Below, in pieces: positions 50,199 to 60,639 of a DNA stretch of 64,000 bases. The DNA comes from Linepithema humile. Lineage: Eukaryota > Arthropoda > Insecta > Hymenoptera > Formicidae. The first letter of the stretch is position 1, and each line of letters opens with the position of its first letter. The notes under the pieces were generated by a model. The model was not told the origin of the DNA, made no database searches, and saw nothing but the letters and a program-made list of their open reading frames with translations. The DNA lies in assembly GCF_040581485.1 (NCBI RefSeq), contig NC_090128.1, positions 12,338,001-12,402,000 on the forward strand. Direction: 5' to 3'. A program made the position numbers and the translations under genes.

Positions 50199-51857
50199 TG
50201 TCATCGATTTTTCATCGCGTTTCCGCTTATCCGATCTTTCATATTTCAACCGCTCGATTGTAACCGGTGTGCGCGCAATTTATTTAGCTTCCGTTGATCC
50301 GTATCTTCGTCGATTCGCGTCGTCCGTCCCGCGTGTATCGATTATCCCCCCGACACCGCCGCTTATTTCCTACGGGAGCATCGATTCCGCGCGAGTAAAC
50401 ATGCGAGTAGTACGAGAAAATTCGTTTCGCGGTATCGCGCGCGACCGATATAAACACGAATTTCTCAGAATACCTACCGGTGCGCTCCCGCCGCGCCGCG
50501 TCGTGCATTATTTCCGTAGCTGCGATTCCTCAATGAGCGACGGGGCGTTTTCGTCGTGGCGCGCGCAAAAATCCGGCAAATCGAGTTAGGAAAACTGTTC
50601 GATATCGCGGCGCGAAACGAGGAAATGGAAGGAAACGGATAGTCGCGGAAGAGGAAACAATTTACCGAGATCTATGGATCCGCAGTGAATTCCCATATGA
50701 CCGAATATAGATCACCGGGGGAGTTAAACGTGACGTTTTATCGATGGACGAGCCGAAAGTAGGGCACTTTTAACGCAAGCCGTATATCTTCGTATTATGT
50801 TAGGAGTGTGTATGTGAGAAGCGATTATGTGACCGCGCGGGACGGTTAATAAAATAGTGCGCTTTCCATTTAGGAGCGAGGTTTATCGCCGCATTTTGAG
50901 ACCGCGATTAAACGTTTTTTCTTGTATCAGCGCCGTTGCGTTTTAACGATGATGAACGACGATAAGGCGAGGACGAAGAGCGCCCCACGGGCGTTCAATC
51001 CGATTCCGATTACGTGGCATCTCGGCGCGAGGAGATGCGGATAATCAGTCGAAGGAAATAAACGAAGCTGGAAGAGATGGAACGGATAAATGAGATCCAA
51101 AATCGAGTAATAAGTCCGAAAATTTCGTACGAATAAGGTGTCTGCGAGTAAGATACGTTTAAGCACATCTCACGACTCATCGCCGATCGCGTAGGTGTGG
51201 TCTCGAAGGGGATTCTAATTCTCATCATACCACACACACGCATACACCTCTTATCTCGATGTATCTGACTGCTGCTCAGCGACTGATTAATTTTGTTTGT
51301 TCTGTTTGCCATGTTAGATGGGCCCGCGGTTGTCCGCGTCAACATATTTGTTCGAAGTATCTCAAAAATAGATGACGTTACTATGGTAAGTTGACAAAAA
51401 ATAAAAAGCGAATGCAACGCTCCGTGATATATGCATAATATATCACAGACACACACATATGTGCCTTTATTATACTATATATATATACACACAAAGTAAC
51501 ATTATCTGATGCTGGGTGTGTTACGTTATATCATGTATTACAATCAGCGCATACCTGAGAAGGAGCAGTTATATATATATATATATATACTATACGTCGA
51601 CGCGACGCACGTCGCACGGACGATACGCGCCGCTGAATGCGTACGTGCGTTCCTCGGACGCGAGCGTCGAATGCCGTGTGCGCTGCGGGGATGTATAATG
51701 ATCACGTATGATACGAAGACACGATACACAGGAGGTCCTTACCGGTGGATAGCTTAACGATGGATTCTTCGGCGAGTTTAACGTCAATTTACCCTTCGTG
51801 ATGATTCGGTCCACTTAAAGTGAAAATTGCAAGTCTGATTATGCGAAAATAGATCTC

Positions 51858-51892
<35 letters not shown>

Positions 51893-54196
51893 GAGCTGCG
51901 GATGGAAAATAAATTTCTATTTTCCGTCTAGTTTTAATTGGATTTGATTCAAAACTTTGAAAGTGAAGATTCCCGCGATGAAACCTCGTGTGAAAATTTC
52001 TCGCCGAGGAAGAATCGACTCCAGAGTTTGTCGGGGCGTGCAATCGGCGAAATGTTCCTCCCCGACACCGGCGGGAAAGCCTGTGTACACACGTTAATTT
52101 ACTTGTTTACCATTAAGTCGCTGTATAGTATCCTTCTAATGCCCTTTTTGATCTCACGATGTATAGAACGACACATTTTCTCAATCTACTTCTTTGTGTC
52201 TCTCTTCTCCTCCTCGTGCTAAAACACCAAAACACCCGTTGCGTATCTCGAGGCCCGCTCTCGTGGCTCTTTTGTAACTCCAACCTACCGTCATGTTCTC
52301 TCTACGTTTAAGCAAGTATCTATTCTGTATGTCTATGAATGAGTTTGGGACTTACGAATAGCACGACGCTTCTCTCCGCCGCCTCCGCCCGTCGATATTA
52401 AACGGCATACCGTACGCATGACGAAGACGCGCGATTCTGCATTTTCGCGAAATTCGCGATCGCATGACAACGGCAGGCAGACGCTACGAAGGAATGCGAT
52501 ACTAACTTACTAACGTAGTCGTGCAACGCGTAGCACACACGTCGCAGCTGTCTTTATTCCGAATAATAATCTGCGAAACAAAATTCTAATTCGTCCCAAA
52601 GTGGGAACAAAATTGCGCGTGGTATGAAAATTAGCGTCCGCAAAAGTAACTTATAAATTTCCATTCTTCATGTCAATTAAAATTCAACTCAGAACTTATA
52701 ATGTTATAATTAATTCGTTTGAAATGTTTGTTTTTCTCATTCTGACGTTAATCTCATCCCCGCGACGGATTCCGTGTCCATTCCGTGATTTTTCTCCGTC
52801 CACTTGGCGTCGTGCTGTGCGTAATTGCGAGATTCCATTAGAGTATATAGTACCGCTCACCCGCTGTTGTGTGGTAGATGATTTGATGGAGTTTCATCTC
52901 TTTTTGACTTGTTCCGATTATGTTTATCCGCGTTGAGTCTTTAATGCCAAATATATACATACATGCATACATACCTACACGCTGCCTCGCAATACAGCAG
53001 ACACGTATATATACATTTATCATACACTCAAGACACGATTTGGCGCGCGTTCTCTATCTCTTTTTCTCTCTTATCTACCATTCCTAATTTACTCGCACAC
53101 GTTCTCTTTTTTTCGTCTCCTCTCTTTCTCTTTTTCCGCAATAATAATACACTGATCATTTTAATAATATATATATATATATATGTATATACACCGGCGT
53201 AGCGCCATGTATATCGTATATATGACAAGAGACATTTGCATACATTTTTACATATGTACATATATTATCAAATATACCGTTGAACTTACTCCTTGATCCT
53301 TTATATTGCACCGTGCGATAACACACTCGCTAAGGCATTCTCGTGCTGCTACAATTCTGCGGTAGTGTGCAACCCTTTTTATTCTCATTCTTGGTAATGA
53401 CCTTTTTTTTCTTATATTGCTAACAGAAAAATGTAAATCCCATATCTGTATGCTGTACCTTGTCAAGGCCGTCTATACCGAGAGCGAGACACTTCGTACG
53501 GTTCTATGCGAAATATGCGAGGGAAGCGATCACTGTAAAACCGCCTTCTAATCATTGCGGGAAAAGAGAAAATAACCCCCCTCCACCCCCTCCCCACCCC
53601 CCCTTGAAAGCGCAAGTCACGTCGGCAGTGTAATCACTAGCGTGAATCGACGATGCAATTGCAATTTAATTTGCGGGGATCAATTTTTTAAGAGCCGCAT
53701 TGCGCGAGCCGCAAAATTTACATTCAGCGCCCACTTCATTTCTCTTCGTTAACGTGCGGAATGTAGGTTTTCGCACGGCTTCGTCTATTATTCAGATGTG
53801 GGCAGACGCCATGATATACTTCGCATTGAGCAATGCGAAACGTTCGCTTAAAAGATTACGGAAGGAATCATAAATAAATTATCTGTGAGTGAGTTCAATA
53901 TAAATTGTATCCCCGATTACTTTTTCATGAGATATATCTAAAATTACATTCCGCATTCCTTAGTGAGCACGCGACGACGAACGGCGCGTCTGGCCGATAT
54001 ACTTTTAGAATAAAATGGCGCGGAATGGCGACGCGCGCGTTTTGGCGAATACGCTCATTTAGCAGAAAATAACCTGACGGTTACGCAACGGGAGAGAGAG
54101 AGAGAGAGAAAGAGCGGAGCGTGTCTTTCGGCGGAAACAGCGGTGCGGCATTGTGCTGCCGCGACAGAGCCGGGATTAACCGCGAATTGCCAATTG

Positions 54197-54245
<49 letters not shown>

Positions 54246-57200
54246 AACGACATCGTTGCGGAGACAGTGTAATTAGACAGGCCCTGGTACCAATCAATTA
54301 TACGCGGGAGTAACGACGACGCGAAAGGCGACTTTGTCGCGGGTCTCGTTATAGAGCGCCAATTTCCAGCGCCGCGTTTCCAAGCCGGAGCCGGACGAAG
54401 CCCCCGCTTTGACTCGCGTTCGTTCACCGATCGATCCCCGTGATTAACCCGCCGCGTTGCAGACCGGCGCTTAAATATTCACGCGCTAAGCGCGAGAAAA
54501 GATGATAACGTTTAAGAATTTATCAGAGTGCGCGCGTAGAGTCTCTCTCGCGCGTCTGTCCATTCGTATAATTTATTATATTTCACAGCACATATATGCA
54601 TTATTGAAAATAAAAGTAGCACCATTAGTGGAACCACTTTTGCTCTATTAAAGTTTGTGGACAATAGCGATGACAATTATGCATATTTAAAATTTTTTAT
54701 GTAAAACATGATGGAAAATACGCACGTGCTTTCTTTCACAACGTGCTGCTAGATTAATCGCGACGGAGATCTGAGATTCGTATCTCTTTATTAATTATCG
54801 TATAGCTTTTTTCTGATCAGCACTCGAATGTTGCCGCTCTTGAAGCCCACTTTATCGGCACCGATATCCTCGCCACTTATTGCGCGTATCACGGCCGAGG
54901 AATAGATATTAGATACAAGATGACACGATAAAGAAAGAGACAAAGGGTTTTGACAGGAAATGACGAGCAGAAAGATATAGATTGGAGAGAAAAAAGAGGC
55001 TCTTTGACAGAAGATTCTTTCATACGGTGAGAAGAAAAGGCACTCAAGTATCGGAGAACAAATATAAATGCGTAGATATATTTATGTAACTACTGAAATA
55101 AAAAACAAAGGAGCGCAACAACGCCGTATACTCACGCCGCTGTCTAAAGTGGATCGAAACTTCCAACGTTCTTCTAAAATTGTGTTGGCTATTGTGTGCT
55201 TATTGCTAGATCTATATTCTTTTCTATTCTTACAGCGAGTAAATCTAGAGTACTTCACGATATTGTTTATCGTCGGAAAAAAAAAAACAATAACAAGATT
55301 TCTATAAAAATCGCGATTTAAATTTCGCGAATTATAAAGAAAGGAACGTATCGGAAAAATAATTTCTGTGTCAGATTCTGCGGTGGAAAAGTGGATTTTG
55401 ATTCATTTCTTCACGCACGAATTCGTACGAAATACAGAACAATCGCTCTCCAGCAATTCACAATTGTCGCGCACGGCAACGGCTCCCTCGTAAGCCTCGC
55501 TCGAGCGGCAATATCCGAGGGCCGCTTATTAGATTACGGGCGTTTAATGCAACTGCAATGCAACTGCAATGCATTGATTAGCGACACAAAACGTTTCCTG
55601 ATCTGCTCGGTATTTAATAAAGACTCGCTAGCAGCGTTAACTTTGCTTCGGACGGTATTTTGCAGTCGCTTCAACCGCGCTCAAAAAAAGATTTATTCCA
55701 ATTTTAAATATAACATTCGCAAGAAACTTTTTTTTTAGCTACACGTGTGTTTTTAGCTACCTGTAAAAAAATGTCGGAATTATCTTCTCTCCGCGATGAA
55801 CGGAGATATATATATATATCGTGCCTTGAGCCTGAAATATTTTAAATGCATAAATTTATGACGCGGCCGAGAGAATTTTGTTTTGGCGCGAAAAGCGCGA
55901 GTTATTAAGTCGTAACACGCTTCTGAAGTAAACGTTAATGAATGTTGAATTGACGGTCCGCGACTTTTTTTTAATGGTTCGTTAGAAACCAGGCGCTGTT
56001 TCAACAGTCAGCGTCGGGCGAAGCTGCTCGGCGGAGCAGAAAGAATTGTATTTCAGGGGTTGTCAAAGATTGAACGGACATTCCGTTAAATCGATACGTT
56101 CCTTCTTTTATGAGGATACGTCCACCTTTTTCACATAACGCTACACGTAAACGCACACCAGATATCTCCACCTTCGCTCGTTTTCATTTTATATTTTTTT
56201 TTCTTCTCTTTGACTTTTTAATTATCGAGCTTCTCTGTCTTTTTTTACTGATGGACATTATTCCATTAACTCGAAACACAGGCGATTTATCTCGCTTCGT
56301 GAACCGAAAGAAAAATTAGTAAATTATTACGCGATTTTCGCCGAAAATTTTGTTGCAAACATTTTATGCAAATTGCGTTAAGCTGAATTTTGCTGTTACA
56401 AATTAAAAGACACAAGGTATGATTTATAAATCTCTTATAAAAGATGTAACCATTTGATTTCTACAATTGTTACCTATATTTATACGTTTTATATTCTATT
56501 TTGTGCTCGAAAATGCACAAAAATTCGTGAATATTTTCGTCTGTTATATTCTTCACGGTATTGATTAAATCACTCCCTTCGATTGTGCTTCATGAAATAT
56601 TACTACGAGGTACTATTAATGCTTTTTCCAATATGTGGTATATGAAAGGCACTCCGTTAAGAGTCACGAACGATAATATCGTCTCAGGAATTTATACAGT
56701 CGAGAACAAGTTACGCATAAAGATTTCTTGAATGAAGCAATACACCGTGAAATCGAATTGCGAAATCATCCCATCTCGCGCGTGCGATTGACCGATCATT
56801 TCATCGCAAAGACAAAAGAAAGGAGAGAAACATGGCAATGGGATTCTAGGATCCTCTCCTAGGTATTTCTAAGTCCCGATGCCGCGCGCCCGAAGACGAC
56901 GACGACGACGATGACGTCGGCGTGGGCGTAATCTCGCGCGTCCGAGAGCAGCGTCCACGAGAGAAGCGAAAGCTATGCGAAGTCTCGCGAACAATCTGGC
57001 CCTTTTCGTGTCAAAGTTGTAGACCCCGGGTACAAAGAAAGACCACCCGGTGACCCCGGTGGTCCGTTACGGAGGGCGGGGACGAACGGTCGTCGAGATG
57101 GCGACCACAACGTGATCAATCGCTTTGCGTTTCGCCCCCCCGAGAGTCCGCAGTAGAACGCATTTTCTCTTCCCAGCAATATCGAGTGTGTGTCTATGCG

Positions 57201-57985
57201 ACGTCCGGACGTAGAATCTCCACGGTGTCGCTTTTCCACAGCGTTCGCCGGGGCCTCTGTTTTCCACACATCTCGCATTTACGACTAAACTCCCATTCTG
57301 AGCCTCGTTTCCTTTCGTTTTATTTCATGCTTATACATTTTTTTCCCTTTCATCCGAGTATCTTTAACAAAGCATTTAGGACATTCCGACTGTCGCTCTC
57401 CACCTTTTGAGATTCAGCCAACCGGTGCCGGTTTATCGCTCGTCGCGAGCTGAGATTACACACAAAGCGACGGCACGGGCATTCTACATTTTTGTACCGC
57501 GCGTAGACACCCGACATCGACTTTACTCCTTACTTATATATTCTTACGGGATTATTTACACTTGGCGAAGCGCACGGATCAATAATCGTCGCTTTTAGCG
57601 TTGAATATTATTCCGTCGTCGGCGGTGTAACGCTCCCGTAAGGAGATCGTAACGTACAAAGAGAATGCTATCATCCGCAAGCCTAAATTGAATCTTAATC
57701 CATTATTAGCTTTTTGCAAGAGACTTTCTTTCGACCGTAGTGGACCCGTATTGTCGCAATTCGCCATGATCATTTCTAGTGACGCGCGCGTTGCGCGAGG
57801 AAAAGGAAAGAAAATAAAAGTTACACGTGCGCTAAAAAATCGCTGCAAGCATATAGCTCGCTCCATATCGCATATCACCCCATGCCATTTAACTGCCGTA
57901 GTGTATAGCGTGTTTATTTAAATTTTACGTATCGATCTCACGATCTGCATACATCCAAAGCTCTCATCTCCAAGCTCTCTCTTAC

Positions 57986-58017
<32 letters not shown>

Positions 58018-58765
58018 CGCCACGTGTCGAATCGCGTAACGAGATGTGTCCGCTGTGTGCATTCTGTGCCTCGCGGCGAGATAATGATAGGTCCTGCTGC
58101 GCCGATGGGATATTTCAAAACCGATTGAAAAGTGATTTTCAAGTAAAGCGAGAAAGTCGAATTCGTTTTAAGCGTTATCCGCAAAAAAATGTTGGCGGAA
58201 TAGATCCGCGTCGGAGAAGTGACGCTATCGGGAATACGATTTTATTGTAACAATTTTTCGGAATGCCAAACCGAACGACGGGCTTATCGCGACCTCGCCA
58301 CGGGGCACAGAAGTACGCGATAATATTCCATCGTTTGTCTATCCGCTCGGACGCGTATCGCACGATCGGCGGAAGCCGTCATTCGCGATCCATTATCGAT
58401 CCATTATTCGCGTGCGACACATCGCCGTACCGAGAGAACCGAAGAGCTCTAAGTCATCTTATCACCCGATCATCCCCCCGTTCCCGACCCCTCATTCATT
58501 GATGACTCTCTCCACACCGCAAACTTGTACTGTCCCGGTGAAATGAAATGAAAACGAAAGCGAATTGACAAGCGAAGAGAAAAGAAAAATAAAATAAAAT
58601 GAATTAAAATAAAAATACAAAGCAAAAGCGATTCTCGGTTCACGGCGACCGATTTAATTAATCGATTTCTTTTGTTCTGTTCCGGTCGACGTGTTAGATG
58701 GCCCGACAAATGTGAAGGTCAACATCTTTCTCCGCTCTATCAGCAAAATAGATGATTATAATATG
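38785..58765 (+). CDS. GluCl: Glutamate-gated chloride channel (GluCl), 5' part, continues past window
   Basis: Cys-loop receptor subunit; pentamers open a chloride pore on binding glutamate and inhibit neurons and muscle (a target of avermectins). Seen here: coding exon 1, 38785-38843 (signal peptide MRPGVLPLLVLLAVLLHPS); coding exon 2, 39340-39455 (RCSQPAKVNFREKEKQVLDN, then ILGPGRYDARIRPSGENGT); and one of three alternative third exons at 45663-45730, 51318-51385 or 58698-58765. Exons 1 and 2 join in phase (59 + 116 nt), leaving one base that the AT of each alternative exon completes to GAT. Any one choice totals 243 nt, 81 codons. The KVNFREKEK...YDARIRPSG wording is diagnostic of insect GluCl. 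The sequon NGT spans the exon 2/3 border. The rest of the ligand-binding domain, the Cys loop and the membrane segments are not in the window. Confidence 0.93.
39340..39455 (+). CDS. GluCl: GluCl coding exon 2
   Basis: A long pyrimidine tract and cag acceptor precede 39340; the donor is aacag/GTGAAT. It encodes the first helix of the extracellular domain (VNFREKEKQVLDNILG) and the start of strand 1 (YDARIRPSGENGT). Length is 116 nt, ending in phase 1. Confidence 0.93.
39456..45662 (+). other. GluCl intron between exon 2 and alternative exon 3A
   Basis: 6.2 kb without recognisable coding exons. It contains CpG-rich patches (41.2-41.8 kb, 44.2-44.6 kb), a G run at 44569-44581 and an A-run passing into GAAA units at 45537-45576, about 90 nt upstream of exon 3A. 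Confidence 0.5.
45537..45576. repeat. poly-A run followed by (GAAA)n
   Basis: About 27 A then four GAAA units, about 90 nt upstream of GluCl exon 3A. Purine-rich on the sense strand. Confidence 0.85.
45663..45730 (+). CDS. GluCl: GluCl alternative exon 3A
   Basis: 68 nt between ttgcccttag and GTAAGTAT. With the base from exon 2 it reads DGPAIVRVNLFVRSI then ATISDIKM. It is the equivalent of strand 2 and the following turn of the GluCl extracellular domain. Same length and phase as 3B and 3C; differs mainly at the ATISDIKM end. Inclusion of two of these exons, or none, would shift the frame, because 68 is not a multiple of three. Confidence 0.92.
45926..45980. repeat. (GA)n microsatellite
   Basis: About 26 GA units, with a second shorter GA run at 46079-46104, both within 400 nt downstream of GluCl exon 3A. 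Confidence 0.85.
46316..46371. repeat. (CCA)n tract
   Basis: Interrupted CCA/ACC units. On the minus strand it reads as a Gly/Trp-rich low-complexity frame that I do not consider a gene. Confidence 0.8.
48186..48335. mobile_element. 150-nt foldback element in GluCl 3A-3B intron
   Basis: Near-perfect inverted repeat. The left arm starts AGGGCATCGATCATGTAATT and continues TTTCCCTAGGAGCGGAAACG; the reverse complement of the right arm starts AGAGCATCGATCATGTAATT and continues TTCCCTAAAAGCGGAAACG. Pairing continues more weakly to the centre, so almost the whole unit folds on itself. No coding capacity. It fits a MITE or foldback element, younger than the one in FBPase intron 2 judging by arm identity. 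A target duplication is not clear. Confidence 0.7.
48751..48799. repeat. (TG)n(AG)n compound microsatellite
   Basis: TG units pass directly into AG units on the plus strand, inside the GluCl 3A-3B intron. Confidence 0.85.
50149..50197. repeat. (GGC)n tract
   Basis: About ten GGC units after mixed GAC/GGC, in a CpG-rich patch about 1.1 kb upstream of GluCl exon 3B. The poly-Ala frame through it is not taken as coding. Confidence 0.8.
51318..51385 (+). CDS. GluCl: GluCl alternative exon 3B
   Basis: 68 nt between gccatgttag and GTAAGTTG. Reads DGPAVVRVNIFVRSIS then KIDDVTM after completing the Asp codon. The KIDDVTM ending matches the form I recall as typical of insect GluCl sequences. Its upstream intron shares TTGTTCTGTT and TGTTAG with exon 3C, pointing to a common origin. 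Confidence 0.93.
53576..53603 (-). other. Potential G-quadruplex tract (minus strand)
   Basis: The plus strand is almost pure C in runs of 2-7; the minus strand therefore has at least four G-runs of four or more separated by one to four bases, which meets the usual quadruplex pattern. It lies on the template strand of GluCl, between alternative exons 3B and 3C. Confidence 0.6.
54196..54245. repeat. (GAC)n tract
   Basis: About 16 GAC/GGC units. The poly-Arg or poly-Ser frames through it are low complexity and not taken as genes. Confidence 0.85.
57988..58012. repeat. poly-T run
   Basis: 25 T in the GluCl intron, about 690 nt upstream of exon 3C. Confidence 0.8.
58698..58765 (+). CDS. GluCl: GluCl alternative exon 3C
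   Basis: 68 nt between gacgtgttag and GTGAGTGC. Reads DGPTNVKVNIFLRSIS then KIDDYNM. Compared with 3B it keeps the KIDD segment but changes AVVRV to TNVKV, FVR to FLR and VTM to YNM. Open frame, good splice sites and identical length argue that it is used. Confidence 0.92.
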
Positions 58766-60600
58766 GTGAGTGCAATATACAAGTAATCATCTCAACAAGG
58801 CCTATATATACAAGTCTGTATATCCTCACATTGTGTATAAATATATTAACGTCACGTGTATATGATGCCGTAAGATTTGCACTTCTCTGTACTTGTATCT
58901 GTATTACGTGTATATGTATACGTATATATGCATATATATATTCAGTCTCCGTCCCGTGCGCGCGCGCGCCCGTCCACCGTGCTGTGCACACATACATATA
59001 CATATATATGCATACTCGTGCGTCGCGCTGACAGTGGATGTGTGCTAAAACCAAAAGTCGCACTCGTTGATTTTTCTCGATGTCGTTGACTGTCATGTTA
59101 CGTCTATATACATATTATACAGGGTATCCCGGGTTCACCGTTGCCCCCATCGATCCACGGAGTTTTTGGGCAATTTCGGAGTCGTGCGAAAAAGCCTCTC
59201 TTTCGAAAGAGAGGGACGAAAAACGAGTATTGAAATACTGTTAAATTTTACGGATGATCGAGAATGGTTTAACAAAATGAATTTAAAAATAACTGTCCAT
59301 TTATTTCAATCGAAGATTTAAAGAGATGTATAATCCAGGCGTTCAAATATTGGCGTTGTCGAAGATTAATGAAGAAAGAAAGATGTATCGACTACCAGGA
59401 TTGGCCAAAGAATCCGCAGCTACGAGGCGGCGCGGTGAAACCGCCGTACACCCGATGTATGATCAGTGCTCTGTCTGTTACATAACTGATTGTACGAACG
59501 TTCGATTGACTGTACGTTGCAACCACGTCTTGTGCCTTGTTGGAAACCTTTGCTAGAAACCGACTGACGCGCCCGCGAGAGCGCCGAAGAGAGAATGGGC
59601 AGGCGCGGAGTAAATACAATCATACGGAACCATGCGTACTCGCGCATCAAACGCGAGCACAAACTTCGCACGCGTTTCGCAATCCAATCCAAAATGCGTT
59701 CCGAGACACGTTGCAGGGCCTCAGGTTTGCTCGCCGAAGAGAGAGAGAGAGAGTAAGCTCGATATATATGCACACGCACAAGCAGATACACACACGTACA
59801 CTCTGTCTCTGCCTCGTCGATTGCAAAAGCCATGGTTGGTGCACATCTGGAAGTCGTCGAACATCGCTATTTGTGAATTTGGCAATTTCGTAGCGGAGTT
59901 CCTCAGATTCCCGCGTCAGAATGCACAAAGAGTATGAAAGTGCAATTTGGGATCTTCCGATCGTCCAATCGCGAGAATGGACCTCTTTTACGGTTTTTTT
60001 TCCCCCTCCCAAAACACCGTTTGTCTTGGGGGGAGATTTTTATCTCGCAATCTCGGACGAATGAAATATGAACGGTTGAATACCGCGTGATTTTCCGGTT
60101 TATCGCGCGGCACGATAAGGGTCCAACCATTCTCACTCCTCTGTCAATTTCATACTTGTTTGATACCTGTCGGGCATAGTTTCGGGAGGAACCGCTTGTC
60201 ACGGACGACGACACTCCGTCGAGTTCTTCTCGAAAAATCGCAACTCGATCATCAATTTTCCTATTTCCCCAGCCGTCACGCGGAACTCGCCGGATAATTG
60301 GCATTCTGCATCGACGAATCAGAGACTCGTCACGCTTGCGTCAGCGTCGCACGGAGCAAAATAAAAAAAAGAGCAACACTTGTTCACACATGCATATTTC
60401 CCTTCTTCCTACTTCGCTATCGGGACATCATGCGCTCTCGCGATCATTAAATCGAAAGGAAAATCACGGGATAAATATATGTTCATCATAATCGCATAAA
60501 GTACCGCGAGTGAAGTCAGTCGTACAATTTTAGGCCCTGCAGAAATCCCTTCTGTCTTCTTCGTCTCTTTTTCCCGCTTCTCTGTTTCTCTCTCTCTCTC

Positions 60601-60639
<39 letters not shown>

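Larger units (their letters stand above)
45731..51317 (+). other. GluCl intron between alternative exons 3A and 3B
   Basis: 5.6 kb with no coding exon recognised. It holds a long GA run (45926-45980), a (CCA)n tract (46316-46371), a possible transposon end with GGGGTGTCCCAG (about 47291), a 150-nt foldback (48186-48335), a (TG)n(AG)n repeat (48751-48799) and a (GGC)n tract (50149-50197). Confidence 0.5.
51386..58697 (+). other. GluCl intron between alternative exons 3B and 3C
   Basis: 7.3 kb without recognisable coding exons. Simple repeats: TA runs at 51569-51589 and 53166-53184, GA run 51857-51895, a C-rich tract 53576-53603, (GAC)n at 54196-54245, and a T run at 57988-58012. CpG-rich patches lie near 54.1-54.5 kb and 56.9-57.3 kb. 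Confidence 0.5.

Noticed and set aside
50104..50589. Plus-strand open frame of 161 codons
   Set aside because: Begins in a GGC repeat (poly-Ala) and has no recognisable domain; lies in a GluCl intron.
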